Positions 1 to 7,633 of a DNA stretch of 15,095 nt are shown here, piece by piece (position 1 is the first letter of the stretch; each line of letters opens with the position of its first letter). Made by a program: the position numbers and the translations under genes. The stretch is taken from positions 1 through 15,095 of the forward strand of contig JAUXST010000743.1 of assembly GCA_030679805.1 (NCBI GenBank). The letters run 5' to 3'. Source of the stretch: Reyranella sp. (GTDB lineage: Bacteria; Pseudomonadota; Alphaproteobacteria; Reyranellales; Reyranellaceae). Under the pieces are notes generated by a model. That model did not search any database. It was given only the letters and a program-made list of their open reading frames with translations, and was not told the DNA's origin.

Positions 1-939
<939 letters not shown>

Positions 940-1043
940 GCGTATCCCGAGTCGGATGACTCTTGAGTAGTTGGCGAAGCAGCGTTAGCCATACTAAGAC
1001 GTGCCAATGCTTGGGGCTGCGATGACTGTCCATAGAACCTAGG

Positions 1044-2873
1044 GTGCGGACCTTGTTCGGGAGGCCCATGTTCTTTGGCGCGGCGACCGTAGCGGTCGGT
1101 TGCCTGCTCCTGTTCAATCCGATCTGGACCACGGTCCGCTTCTCACGCCTGTTCGGCGAGTTTCATTCGATGCAGCTCGCGTACGACGAGCCGTACTATT
1201 TTTGGCTTCTCTTCCTTGAGGCGACGCAAGGAGCCCTCGACGTCAATCATCGGATCTTCAGCAAGCTTCTTGGATCGGCATTGCTCTCGATGGGCGCGTC
1301 GTTCGATGTGATGTTGACGGTGTACGCCGTCCTCAACCCGTTGTTGGCCTTCGCTGCAGCCTTGGTGCTTGCGGCCTGTTGGGAGAAGAGATCGCTCGGC
1401 CGGATTGTCTGGGCCGTCGTGATCCTGTTCAGCTTCGACTTCCTGAGCGGCAGTAGCAGGGTAATCGACTACGATCCTCCCGCCGTATGGCTCGCCGAAC
1501 TCGTCGGCAATCTGGCGTTACTCAAGGCAGATGTACTCAGTTTTTTCCTGATCCATCGACGACCCGAGCCTCAGTCGAGCTGGATCGTGTTGTTCCTCTA
1601 TTGGGCCCTGTTGCTGAACTCATTCCTTGAGGGTCATCGCGATCGCTATCTGCTGACCTGTGCCGTCACGCCGCTGCTCGCGTTCATCTACATCAACGTT
1701 TCTATCGCGGCGGTCCTGGTATTCGTAGGCTTGTCGCTGTGCAACCTTTTCATGCTGAGACAGCGGATCGCCTGGCCCTTTATCCTCTCGATCACTGCCA
1801 CCGCGCTTGCCTATTTCGTCCTGTTCGCGGCCGGGAGCAGTTCCTGGATGGCGTCGCAGACGGTGTTTCGGACCCACATGCCCATGCTCCGCCCGTCGAT
1901 CGCTCTGGCTGTGGCGGGCCTTGTATGGGCCGGCATCATGATTCATCGCGCAGGGCCCATTCCGGCGCGGTTCGCAGCCCTCGTATTCTTTGCTTTCCCG
2001 GTGGTCGCGCTGAACCAGCAACTGATCACTGGCGTTGCCGTACTGCCCCATAATTGGGAAATCTATGCGAACTACCCGTGCATTGTGGTCGGTGCCGGGC
2101 TTCTGGCTGGGAACTATCTGTCATCCTTCGAACGTAGCCCGGGCTGGCGGCAGTTCCTGCCTCTGGGCCTTCTTGCCATGATTGGTTTTGTCGTGGTGCA
2201 AGGGGCATTGCGCAACGAGAGGAACTGGCTGCTAGACAATGTTCGATCGGTTCTATTCAGCGAGGTCCTAGCTCGGGCGTCGGCGAAAGTCGGACACTTT
2301 GATGCTGTGATCTTGCCTCACATGTTTGACGAGTCGCTGTTTCTCACGCAGGTACCGAGGGGGACTGTCGTGCTCGGCGGCTACAACTCAATGGTGTTGG
2401 ACCTTGTCCCGGCATGGCGCAACGACCAGAGCTTCACCGATCACGCTGTCGAGGCGGGCTCGCACTTCGCAACCGGCTTCGAAGTCTTGTTCCGGTCCGG
2501 CGTCACGCCGGCGCAACTGCAGGAAAGAATGTCGGGTGAGCTCGCCACGGGCGACTGCTGGTTGGGGCTTTCTTATTTCTTCTGGCAAGGCGATTGCTGG
2601 CCTGCGATGCTGAATTACACTGCAGCGGTTACACGACGGCTACCTTCTGCGGTGCCTGAGATAGTGTCGATGTACGGCGACTACCTTCGCGACAGCGCGA
2701 CTGGTGCTGCCGGGAAGCGGAAAGTCCTGCTGATACGGAATGAACCACTTTCCGCGTTCTTCGACGACAAGGTGCAGAACGAACTGGTTGCCACGGCGGA
2801 AACCAATGTCGACGGCAAACCAGTGCGAGCGTACGGATATCTGCAAAAGCCCAAGCTGGCGGCTCATGAATAA
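1044..2873 (+). CDS. Polytopic membrane protein, GT-C glycosyltransferase-like
   Basis: A 609-residue integral membrane protein with roughly ten hydrophobic segments (about 11-29, 88-112, 120-135, 178-192, 204-237, 243-265, 284-301, 307-325, 343-358, 369-388) and a soluble C-terminal domain of ~210 residues. The first loop carries an acidic YDEPYYFW motif (D48-E49), and the segment near 324-341 reads NQQLITG...LPHNWEIY. Both recall GT-C membrane glycosyltransferases that use lipid-linked sugars, where an acidic pair in the first periplasmic loop is catalytic; this is an inference from layout, not a firm family match. The start is uncertain. GTG 1044 gives the longest frame, while ATG 1068 has GGGAGG (1059-1064) only 3 nt upstream. 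Composition is unusual: sampled 60-base rows give about 55-57% GC (1561-1620, 2221-2280) against 70-82% in neighbouring genes, suggesting transfer. Two same-strand envelope-type genes follow. It could instead be an uncharacterised transporter-like protein. Confidence 0.8.
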   Translation: MRTLFGRPMFFGAATVAVGCLLLFNPIWTTVRFSRLFGEFHSMQLAYDEPYYFWLLFLEATQGALDVNHRIFSKLLGSALLSMGASFDVMLTVYAVLNPLLAFAAALVLAACWEKRSLGRIVWAVVILFSFDFLSGSSRVIDYDPPAVWLAELVGNLALLKADVLSFFLIHRRPEPQSSWIVLFLYWALLLNSFLEGHRDRYLLTCAVTPLLAFIYINVSIAAVLVFVGLSLCNLFMLRQRIAWPFILSITATALAYFVLFAAGSSSWMASQTVFRTHMPMLRPSIALAVAGLVWAGIMIHRAGPIPARFAALVFFAFPVVALNQQLITGVAVLPHNWEIYANYPCIVVGAGLLAGNYLSSFERSPGWRQFLPLGLLAMIGFVVVQGALRNERNWLLDNVRSVLFSEVLARASAKVGHFDAVILPHMFDESLFLTQVPRGTVVLGGYNSMVLDLVPAWRNDQSFTDHAVEAGSHFATGFEVLFRSGVTPAQLQERMSGELATGDCWLGLSYFFWQGDCWPAMLNYTAAVTRRLPSAVPEIVSMYGDYLRDSATGAAGKRKVLLIRNEPLSAFFDDKVQNELVATAETNVDGKPVRAYGYLQKPKLAAHE

Positions 2874-2998
2874 TATGCTTGGAACCGGCTTTGACTTGAG
2901 GTGGGATGCCGTCTGGCGTCCGCCTCCTGGCCGATTTTGTTTCACATACACCCCGCGCCCAGCTTGCGAGATGAGGGTCATCGTCGATATGACAGGGC

Positions 2999-3829
2999 AT
3001 GCTGGCGTTTCTCGCTGAGGCCTACTCGGTCGCCTATGGCCTCGTGAACTCGATGTTCATCCGGCTCGCCTATCCGGCGGGCGCCTGCCTGCTTTACCTG
3101 TTGCCCGAACTGCTGCTGCCCCGGACGCGCAATTCTCTGCAGTCCTATCTCCGCGCCGCCACCTTCCTTGTGATCGCCATCGCCATCAACACCGTGGTGC
3201 TGAAGGCGATGGAGGGCAGCGCGGGCTTCTTCGACGTAAAGCCGCTCGCCTTCCTCGACCTCCGGCCGCTCACCGAATCGCCGTCGCTGCCGCTCAGGGT
3301 CACCGGCTGGCTGGTGGCGGCGCTCGGCATCGCGATGGTCGGCAACTTCTTCTATTACTGGATGCATCGCGCCCAGCACCGCTTCGGCTGGATGTGGCGC
3401 TTCCATCGGGTGCACCACTCGATCACCGAGATGAGCGCCACCTCGAGCTACCACCATGTCGCCGAGGATCTGTTCCAGTTCGCCGCCGTCACCATGCCCA
3501 TGGCCGTCCTCCTCGGTGTCGCCGCGGGGCCGGTACCGTGGCTGGTGATCGTGCTGGCCAACACCCACTCCTACTTCATCCATTCCTCGGCCCGGCTGAA
3601 CATCGGGCCGCTGCGCTACCTGCTCTGCGACAACCGCTTCCATCGCATTCATCACTCGCGCGAGCAGCGTCACATTGACCATAATTTCGCAACGTCGACG
3701 CCGTTGTGGGATGTCCTGTTTGGCACCGCCTACTTCCCGCGCGCGGACGAGTGGCCGGCGGTCGGCCTTGCCGACGTTGCCGAACCGAAGACGATTGCGG
3801 CTTATCTGCTGATGCCCTTCCGGCGCTAG
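2999..3829 (+). CDS. Sterol desaturase / fatty-acid hydroxylase family membrane enzyme
   Basis: A 276-residue member of the fatty acid hydroxylase superfamily: membrane-bound di-iron oxygenases that hydroxylate or desaturate lipids, sterols or carotenoids using O2. The histidine clusters are complete: HRAQH (H123, H127), HRVHH (H136, H139, H140), HRIHH (H215, H218, H219), plus H152/H153 and HIDHNF (H225, H228). Hydrophobic segments lie near 20-40, 52-70, 100-120 and 162-188, as expected for a protein anchored with its histidine face in the cytosol. A stop at 2990-2992 in the same frame makes ATG 2999 the first possible start; ATG 3053 (M19) is an alternative. No strong ribosome site precedes 2999. 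GC is high again, unlike the preceding gene. The downstream GT61 gene starts within ~25 bases of the stop, so the two are probably co-transcribed. The lipid substrate cannot be read from the sequence. Confidence 0.92.
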   Translation: MLAFLAEAYSVAYGLVNSMFIRLAYPAGACLLYLLPELLLPRTRNSLQSYLRAATFLVIAIAINTVVLKAMEGSAGFFDVKPLAFLDLRPLTESPSLPLRVTGWLVAALGIAMVGNFFYYWMHRAQHRFGWMWRFHRVHHSITEMSATSSYHHVAEDLFQFAAVTMPMAVLLGVAAGPVPWLVIVLANTHSYFIHSSARLNIGPLRYLLCDNRFHRIHHSREQRHIDHNFATSTPLWDVLFGTAYFPRADEWPAVGLADVAEPKTIAAYLLMPFRR

Positions 3830-3852
3830 CGAGCGACGCCGTGGTCACGTCG

Positions 3853-4989
3853 ATGGTCTCTCGGCTGCTACGGATGACGCCCTCCTGGTTCAGGCGCGGC
3901 GCAAGGGCCTTGAAAGCCCATGGCCGATATCGCGGGCTGCGCCTGGCGAGCGTGCTCCTGCGGCCGGTTCTCGGCGAGCGGGCGCCGCTGCGAGGCTACG
4001 AAATCGATCTTCCGGCCTACGCGAAGCGAACGGGCGCCGTCTATGTCGCAAGCTCTTCTGCCGGCCTCGGCGTCGCGGTCCTGCCGCGGGGGCGGGTCTT
4101 GTTCGACTACGGCGTCGTCCTGACGCCCCAACGCACACTTGTCGCGGACGTCTCGCCGCAGATGGGCTTGCCGTCGCACGCGCATGATGCCCTTGCGGTG
4201 CTGCGGCTGCCTCCCATGACCCGCTTCCGGGGCCGCCTGGCCGTCCTGTCTTCGACGGCGCACCAGCGATACTACCACTGGATGTTCGACGTTCTGCCGC
4301 GCCTCGACCTGCTGCGGGAGGCGAACCTCGGCGTCGACGCCTATCTGATCAACACGAAGCTTGGCTATCAGCGCGACACCGTCCGGCATCTATCGATCAC
4401 GCCGGTCCTCTCGCCGTCGCCGCTGACGCACATTGAAGCCGATGAACTCGTCGTCCCGACACTGACGGGCGACATCGGCTACCCGACCCTGCCTGCCTGC
4501 GACTTCCTGCGAAAGAGTTTCCTGCCTGCCGCGCTCCCCCCGCACCGGCGCCGCAGGCTCTATATCACGCGACGGGACGCCCAGATGCGTCGCGTCGAGA
4601 ATGAAGAGGAAGTTGTTGCCGCGTTGTTACCCCTTGGCTTCGAGACCGTGGAACTCGACGGCATGGCGGTGGCGGAACAGGTGCTGCTCTTCGCGGCGGC
4701 CGAAATCGTCGTCGGCCCGCACGGCGCGGGGTTTGTCAATACGGTGTTCAGCCCATCCGGAAGCGGCGTCCTCGAGTTCTGGGCCGACGACGATTTCAGC
4801 CCCAGCTACGAAATCCTCGCCGGCCTTCGCGACATCCACTATCGGCGCCTCCGATGCCTGTCGGTTTCACCCAAGACCCACGACTTGCGGGTCGTGGTGG
4901 CCAACATGATGGAGGCCGTACGGTCGATTCTGGCGCAGCAGATTGAGGACGGCCGGGTTGGCGAGAGCCACCCGACCAGCTCGGCCTAG
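3853..4989 (+). CDS. Glycosyltransferase family 61 protein (DUF563)
   Basis: A 378-residue putative glycosyltransferase related to GT61, a family that adds sugars such as xylose, arabinose or GlcNAc to glycans and in bacteria often sits in polysaccharide clusters. Family landmarks are visible: YYHWMFDVLPR (140-150), LYITRRDAQMRRVENEEE (236-253) and GPHGAGFVN (288-296) followed by the FSPSGSGVLEFW strand-loop. No signal peptide is evident, so it is probably cytosolic, although the basic N-terminus (about 1-37) could associate with membrane. The frame stays open upstream into the previous gene, but that extension is the hydroxylase gene read out of frame. ATG 3853 is chosen; GTG 3841, with weak GAGCGA at 3831-3836, is the alternative. 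The gene is 3' of the hydroxylase and probably in its operon. It ends in CTAG, shared with the stop of the convergent gene. Donor and acceptor are unknown. Confidence 0.88.
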   Translation: MVSRLLRMTPSWFRRGARALKAHGRYRGLRLASVLLRPVLGERAPLRGYEIDLPAYAKRTGAVYVASSSAGLGVAVLPRGRVLFDYGVVLTPQRTLVADVSPQMGLPSHAHDALAVLRLPPMTRFRGRLAVLSSTAHQRYYHWMFDVLPRLDLLREANLGVDAYLINTKLGYQRDTVRHLSITPVLSPSPLTHIEADELVVPTLTGDIGYPTLPACDFLRKSFLPAALPPHRRRRLYITRRDAQMRRVENEEEVVAALLPLGFETVELDGMAVAEQVLLFAAAEIVVGPHGAGFVNTVFSPSGSGVLEFWADDDFSPSYEILAGLRDIHYRRLRCLSVSPKTHDLRVVVANMMEAVRSILAQQIEDGRVGESHPTSSA

Positions 4990-5330
4990 TATCCGCCGCG
5001 CCAGCCGCGCCGGAGATAGCCCCAACGGACAAGCTCGACGGCGGCAACTCCCTGCGCTGCCAGCGCCGCGGTGGGCGCGGCAAAAAGGGCGGCGATGCTG
5101 ATGACCTCCGAGCCGAGAAACGAATCCACAAGGCTGAAACCGACGAAAGCAACAACAAAAATCATTGCACTGATCGGAATCATCAAGAGGGCCAGAAGCG
5201 GGAAGCCGTGGACCAGGACATACAAGGGGCCGAACAGCGATGCCCAGAGGTATGACCGTCCATCAAGGACTTTGGTTTCATCCGTCAGCGGATGATCGAG
5301 TTGGTAGATGTCAAACAATGCTTCCCCCAC
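4986..5330 (-). CDS. Small hypothetical membrane protein
   Basis: A 114-residue protein with a hydrophilic N-terminus, three likely membrane segments (about 28-45, 46-70 and 75-97) and a C-terminus rich in aromatic and basic residues (RWGYLRRGWRGGY). The layout, with SYLWASLFGPLYVLVHG before the first hydrophobic stretch, resembles small inner-membrane proteins of the DUF2628 kind; this is only a resemblance. The start is GTG 5330; a TTG four codons later (5316-5318) has GGGGGAA just upstream and is a real alternative. It faces the GT61 gene, and the two stop codons overlap within one CTAG (4986-4989). The shared boundary and the sensible membrane topology support it as a real gene. Its function is unknown. 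Confidence 0.7.
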   Translation of the reverse strand: MGEALFDIYQLDHPLTDETKVLDGRSYLWASLFGPLYVLVHGFPLLALLMIPISAMIFVVAFVGFSLVDSFLGSEVISIAALFAAPTAALAAQGVAAVELVRWGYLRRGWRGGY

Positions 5331-5570
5331 ATCAGCCTAACATCTAGCCATTGCTAAACTAGGCTGGATCCGCTGCTGTCCGGCTTTGATTTGCGTCAAC
5401 AGCCTTGCCGTTGCCGCTGTCAGCCAAACCCATGGCGCACAGAGCTTATTTATTTTCAATAGGATAAGGCAATTAGTGCTGTTCGGCACCTTCGAAAAGC
5501 ATCGTCATTCCGGCACGTTTACGGAGGCAACCAAGGCGCTCGACTCGCCAGCGTTTGCCCGGCATCGTCT

Positions 5571-5582
5571 GGGCAATTGCCC
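5571..5582. repeat. 12-bp perfect palindrome GGGCAATTGCCC
   Basis: GGGCAATTGCCC equals its own reverse complement. Its left half can also pair with TGCCC at 5556-5560, giving alternative hairpins. The sub-sequence CAATTGCCC occurs again at 5804-5812 (in GGACAATTGCCC), 29 bases before the hydrolase start, so the motif may be a protein-binding site near that gene. No binding protein can be assigned. Confidence 0.6.
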
Positions 5583-5642
5583 GAAGAGGCGATCGGGGAG
5601 GCTCGCGCGGCGACGAAGAGTCGATGGTGAGCCTGGCGTGGG

Positions 5643-5671
5643 ACCCGGCCGTTCGTTGAGGATGGCCGGGT
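5643..5671 (+). terminator. Terminator-like hairpin
   Basis: ACCCGGCC (5643-5650) pairs perfectly with GGCCGGGT (5664-5671) across a 13-base loop. Only a short TTT-C follows, so this is a weak intrinsic terminator at best. No plus-strand gene is supported upstream of it. If it is functional, it would end a non-coding transcript from the gap or shield the hydrolase gene from read-through. Confidence 0.35.
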
Positions 5672-5680
5672 TTCCCTTGT

Positions 5681-5712
5681 AGCTGGTGAGTCGATTAGCT
5701 GGTGAGTCGATC
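5681..5712. repeat. Tandem direct repeat, 2 x 16 bp
   Basis: AGCTGGTGAGTCGATT (5681-5696) is followed immediately by AGCTGGTGAGTCGATC (5697-5712): two units differing only in the last base. It could be a paired regulator-binding site upstream of the hydrolase or a simple slippage duplication. There are only two copies and no spacer, so it is not a CRISPR. Confidence 0.85.
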
Positions 5713-5840
5713 CATCGCTGTTTGGCCATCGATCGCAAAGCAAGCGACGAGGGACAGATGTTCGACCCAGCGCGTGGCGTGGTGTTCGAGTTCGTTGTTC
5801 GGACAATTGCCCTTCACTTCTTCAAGGTCGACTGGCCATC

Positions 5841-6698
5841 GTGGTCCGGCTCGCTCCAATTCTCGCAGCTGTCCTGCTGCTGTCCGCGCTGGCGGGCGCC
5901 CTCGGCGTTTGGGTAGGCATTCCCTATCTGGAGCGTCGCTGGACCTTCTTTCCGGCGAGGTCTGCGTCGGCGGATCGGTGGCAGATGCCGGCCGACGCGG
6001 TGGAGGTCACGTTTCCGACCACGGATGGCATCCATCTTGTCGGCTGGTTTTTTGCCAGCACGGCGCCGGCCAACGGCATCACCGTGCTGCTCCTGCATGG
6101 CAATGAAGGCGTGCTCCCGGACTACATACCCGAGGTCCAGCTCCTTCAGACGCTCGGTTTCAACATGCTGCTGTTCAACTATCGCGGCTTCGGCAAGAGC
6201 GACGGTACCACGCTCGGCGAGGCGACACTCGATCTCGATGGCGCTGCCGCACTGCGCTACCTGACGAAGAAGCGCGGCATCGATCCGAAATCCATTGCGC
6301 TGCTCGGCGTTTCGCTCGGGTCAGCGGTAGCGGCCGATCTCGCCACGTCGTCGCCCTGCCGCGCCGTGGCGCTCGTCGGTGCCTTCGCTTCCGCCAAAAG
6401 GCAGGCCACCGAACTGCAGGCTTGGTTCGGCAAACCCTGGCTGCCTGAGTTTCTTCTCGATTTTCTCAGCAGTCCCTTCGACACGGTTGGCAAAATCAGC
6501 CGGGCGAATTGCCCGGTGCTGGTCATTCACGGCGAGAATGACCTGGTCGTTCCTTTTGAACATGCCCAGGCGATCCATGATGCGGTCCGCCAGCCCAAGC
6601 GGCTCATCGTCGTACCGGGGGCCGGACACGGCCGTCCGGTCTCGGACGGCGGCCGCTACCTTGTCGAGTTGGCCCAATTCTTCATCGATGGGCGGTGA
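5841..6698 (+). CDS. Alpha/beta hydrolase, BEM46/ABHD13-like, membrane-anchored
   Basis: A 285-residue serine hydrolase. Residues 4-27 form an uncleaved-looking hydrophobic anchor, so the catalytic domain probably faces the periplasm. The alpha/beta fold landmarks are present: the oxyanion-loop motif HGNEG (86-90), NYRGFGKSDG (113-122), the nucleophile elbow GVSLGSA with S158, the acid D234 in HGENDLVVP, and H263 in GAGHGR. These form a complete Ser-Asp-His triad. Members of this group are esterases, thioesterases or peptidases of mostly unknown substrate. The start is GTG 5841, chosen because it yields the whole anchor segment; the ribosome site is poor (AAGG at 5824-5827, rather far upstream). 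It is followed 82 bases later by an EEP-family gene on the same strand, possibly co-transcribed. Confidence 0.9.
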   Translation: MVRLAPILAAVLLLSALAGALGVWVGIPYLERRWTFFPARSASADRWQMPADAVEVTFPTTDGIHLVGWFFASTAPANGITVLLLHGNEGVLPDYIPEVQLLQTLGFNMLLFNYRGFGKSDGTTLGEATLDLDGAAALRYLTKKRGIDPKSIALLGVSLGSAVAADLATSSPCRAVALVGAFASAKRQATELQAWFGKPWLPEFLLDFLSSPFDTVGKISRANCPVLVIHGENDLVVPFEHAQAIHDAVRQPKRLIVVPGAGHGRPVSDGGRYLVELAQFFIDGR

Positions 6699-6780
6699 TT
6701 CGGACGGAGCTCACAAAGTTGATGCTTTCGCGCGCCACGACGATAAACAGTCAAGCCATTGCAATGGATCAGGCAGGCAT

Positions 6781-7632
6781 ATGCTGTTCGGCACCTACAA
6801 CATCCACTACGGCGTCGGTGCCGACGGCAAGTACGACGTAGCGCGCATCGCCGATGCGGTGGCCGAGGCCGACATCGTCTGCCTGCAGGAGACCGTCCGT
6901 GGTTGGCCGCAGAATGGCTATGCCGACCAGACGGCCGAGATCGGGAAACGGTTGAACCGCTATTTCCGCTTTCACGGCCCGATGGAGGCCGATTCGAGCA
7001 GCGTCGACGCCGACGGCCGGATCACCAATCGCCGCCGCAGCTTCGGCAACGCCATCGTCTCGCGTTGGCCCATCCTCTGGTCGCGCGGCATTATGCTGCC
7101 CAAGGTGCGGCTGGCGAACACCTTCGACCTGCAGCGTGGCTTCGTCGAGGCGGTGGTGGCGGCGCCCTCGGGGCCGCTGCGCATCTATTCCACCCACCTC
7201 AGCCACGTCGGCGCGCAACAGCGCCTGCCGCAGGTGGCGGCCCTGATGAACGCGGTCAACCGCGCGCCATTGAACGGCGGCACGTGGGACGCCGCGGCCG
7301 GAGAGACCTTCATGTTCCAGGAGCCGGCGCCCCCGGTCCCGGCGTCGGCGATCGTGGCCGGCGATTTCAACTTCACGCCGGCGCATCTGGAATATCCGCT
7401 GGTCTGCGGCACGCCCAGCACCTATGGCCGGCTGGCGACGGCGGAACACCTGTCGGACGCCTGGAGCGCCGCCGGCAACAGCGAGGAGGGAGTTGATTCC
7501 TTTCCGCGCGAGGGCCGCATCGATCATGTCTTCGTGACGCACGACCTCGCACCCAAGGTGAGAAAGGCATGGATCGGCTACGGCATCGATGCCTCCGATC
7601 ACTGGCCGGTGTTCATCGAGTTCGACCTCTAG
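6781..7632 (+). CDS. Endonuclease/exonuclease/phosphatase (EEP) family hydrolase
   Basis: A 283-residue protein of the metal-dependent EEP fold, which includes nucleases, inositol phosphatases and sphingomyelinase-like phosphodiesterases. Catalytic landmarks appear in the right order: TYNIHYG with N7, CLQETVR with E37, YSTHLSH with H139, GDFNFTP with D195 and N197, RIDHVF with D248, and SDHWP with D273-H274. The open frame extends far upstream, but that part overlaps the hydrolase gene out of frame and has a non-protein-like composition. ATG 6781, with AGGCAGG at 6771-6777 and the conserved first strand right after it, is the sensible start. There is no signal peptide, so it is probably cytosolic. 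The stop codon lies one base before the convergent formylglycine-generating-enzyme gene. Whether the target is nucleic acid, a sugar phosphate or a phospholipid cannot be told. Confidence 0.9.
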   Translation: MLFGTYNIHYGVGADGKYDVARIADAVAEADIVCLQETVRGWPQNGYADQTAEIGKRLNRYFRFHGPMEADSSSVDADGRITNRRRSFGNAIVSRWPILWSRGIMLPKVRLANTFDLQRGFVEAVVAAPSGPLRIYSTHLSHVGAQQRLPQVAALMNAVNRAPLNGGTWDAAAGETFMFQEPAPPVPASAIVAGDFNFTPAHLEYPLVCGTPSTYGRLATAEHLSDAWSAAGNSEEGVDSFPREGRIDHVFVTHDLAPKVRKAWIGYGIDASDHWPVFIEFDL

Positions 7633-7633
7633 C

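Larger units (their letters stand above)
5331..5840. other. About 500-base gap without a supported gene
   Basis: This region lies between the start of the small membrane protein (minus) and the alpha/beta hydrolase (plus), and should hold both promoters. An AT-rich patch (5440-5475, around TTATTTATTTTCAATAGGAT) stands out against the high-GC background and could be a promoter. After it come several structures: stem GTGC/GCAC (5476-5489), the palindrome GGGCAATTGCCC (5571-5582), stem AGGCTC/GAGCCT (5599-5604 with 5629-5634), a terminator-like stem (5643-5671) and a 2x16-bp tandem repeat (5681-5712). Open frames here (for example 5386-5682) have low-complexity arginine-rich translations, no ribosome site and no recognisable family, so none is called. 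A small RNA ending near 5675 is possible but unproven. Confidence 0.5.

Noticed and set aside
949..962. GAGTC-GGAT-GACTC hairpin after the ABC ATPase
   Set aside because: The stem is only 5 bp with no T-tract; too weak to call a terminator.
5386..5682. 98-aa plus-strand open frame in the gap
   Set aside because: The translation is arginine-rich toward its end and has no recognisable family, no ribosome site, and overlaps the hairpins and terminator-like stem; more likely non-coding.
5681..5712. CRISPR array
   Set aside because: Only two copies, directly abutting, with no spacers and no cas genes.
5686..6106. Open frames of 76 and 134 aa overlapping the start of the hydrolase
   Set aside because: The longer one overlaps the alpha/beta hydrolase out of frame; neither shows a protein motif.
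6379..6780. N-terminal extension of the EEP protein
   Set aside because: It runs out of frame through the hydrolase gene; the EEP fold begins at ATG 6781.
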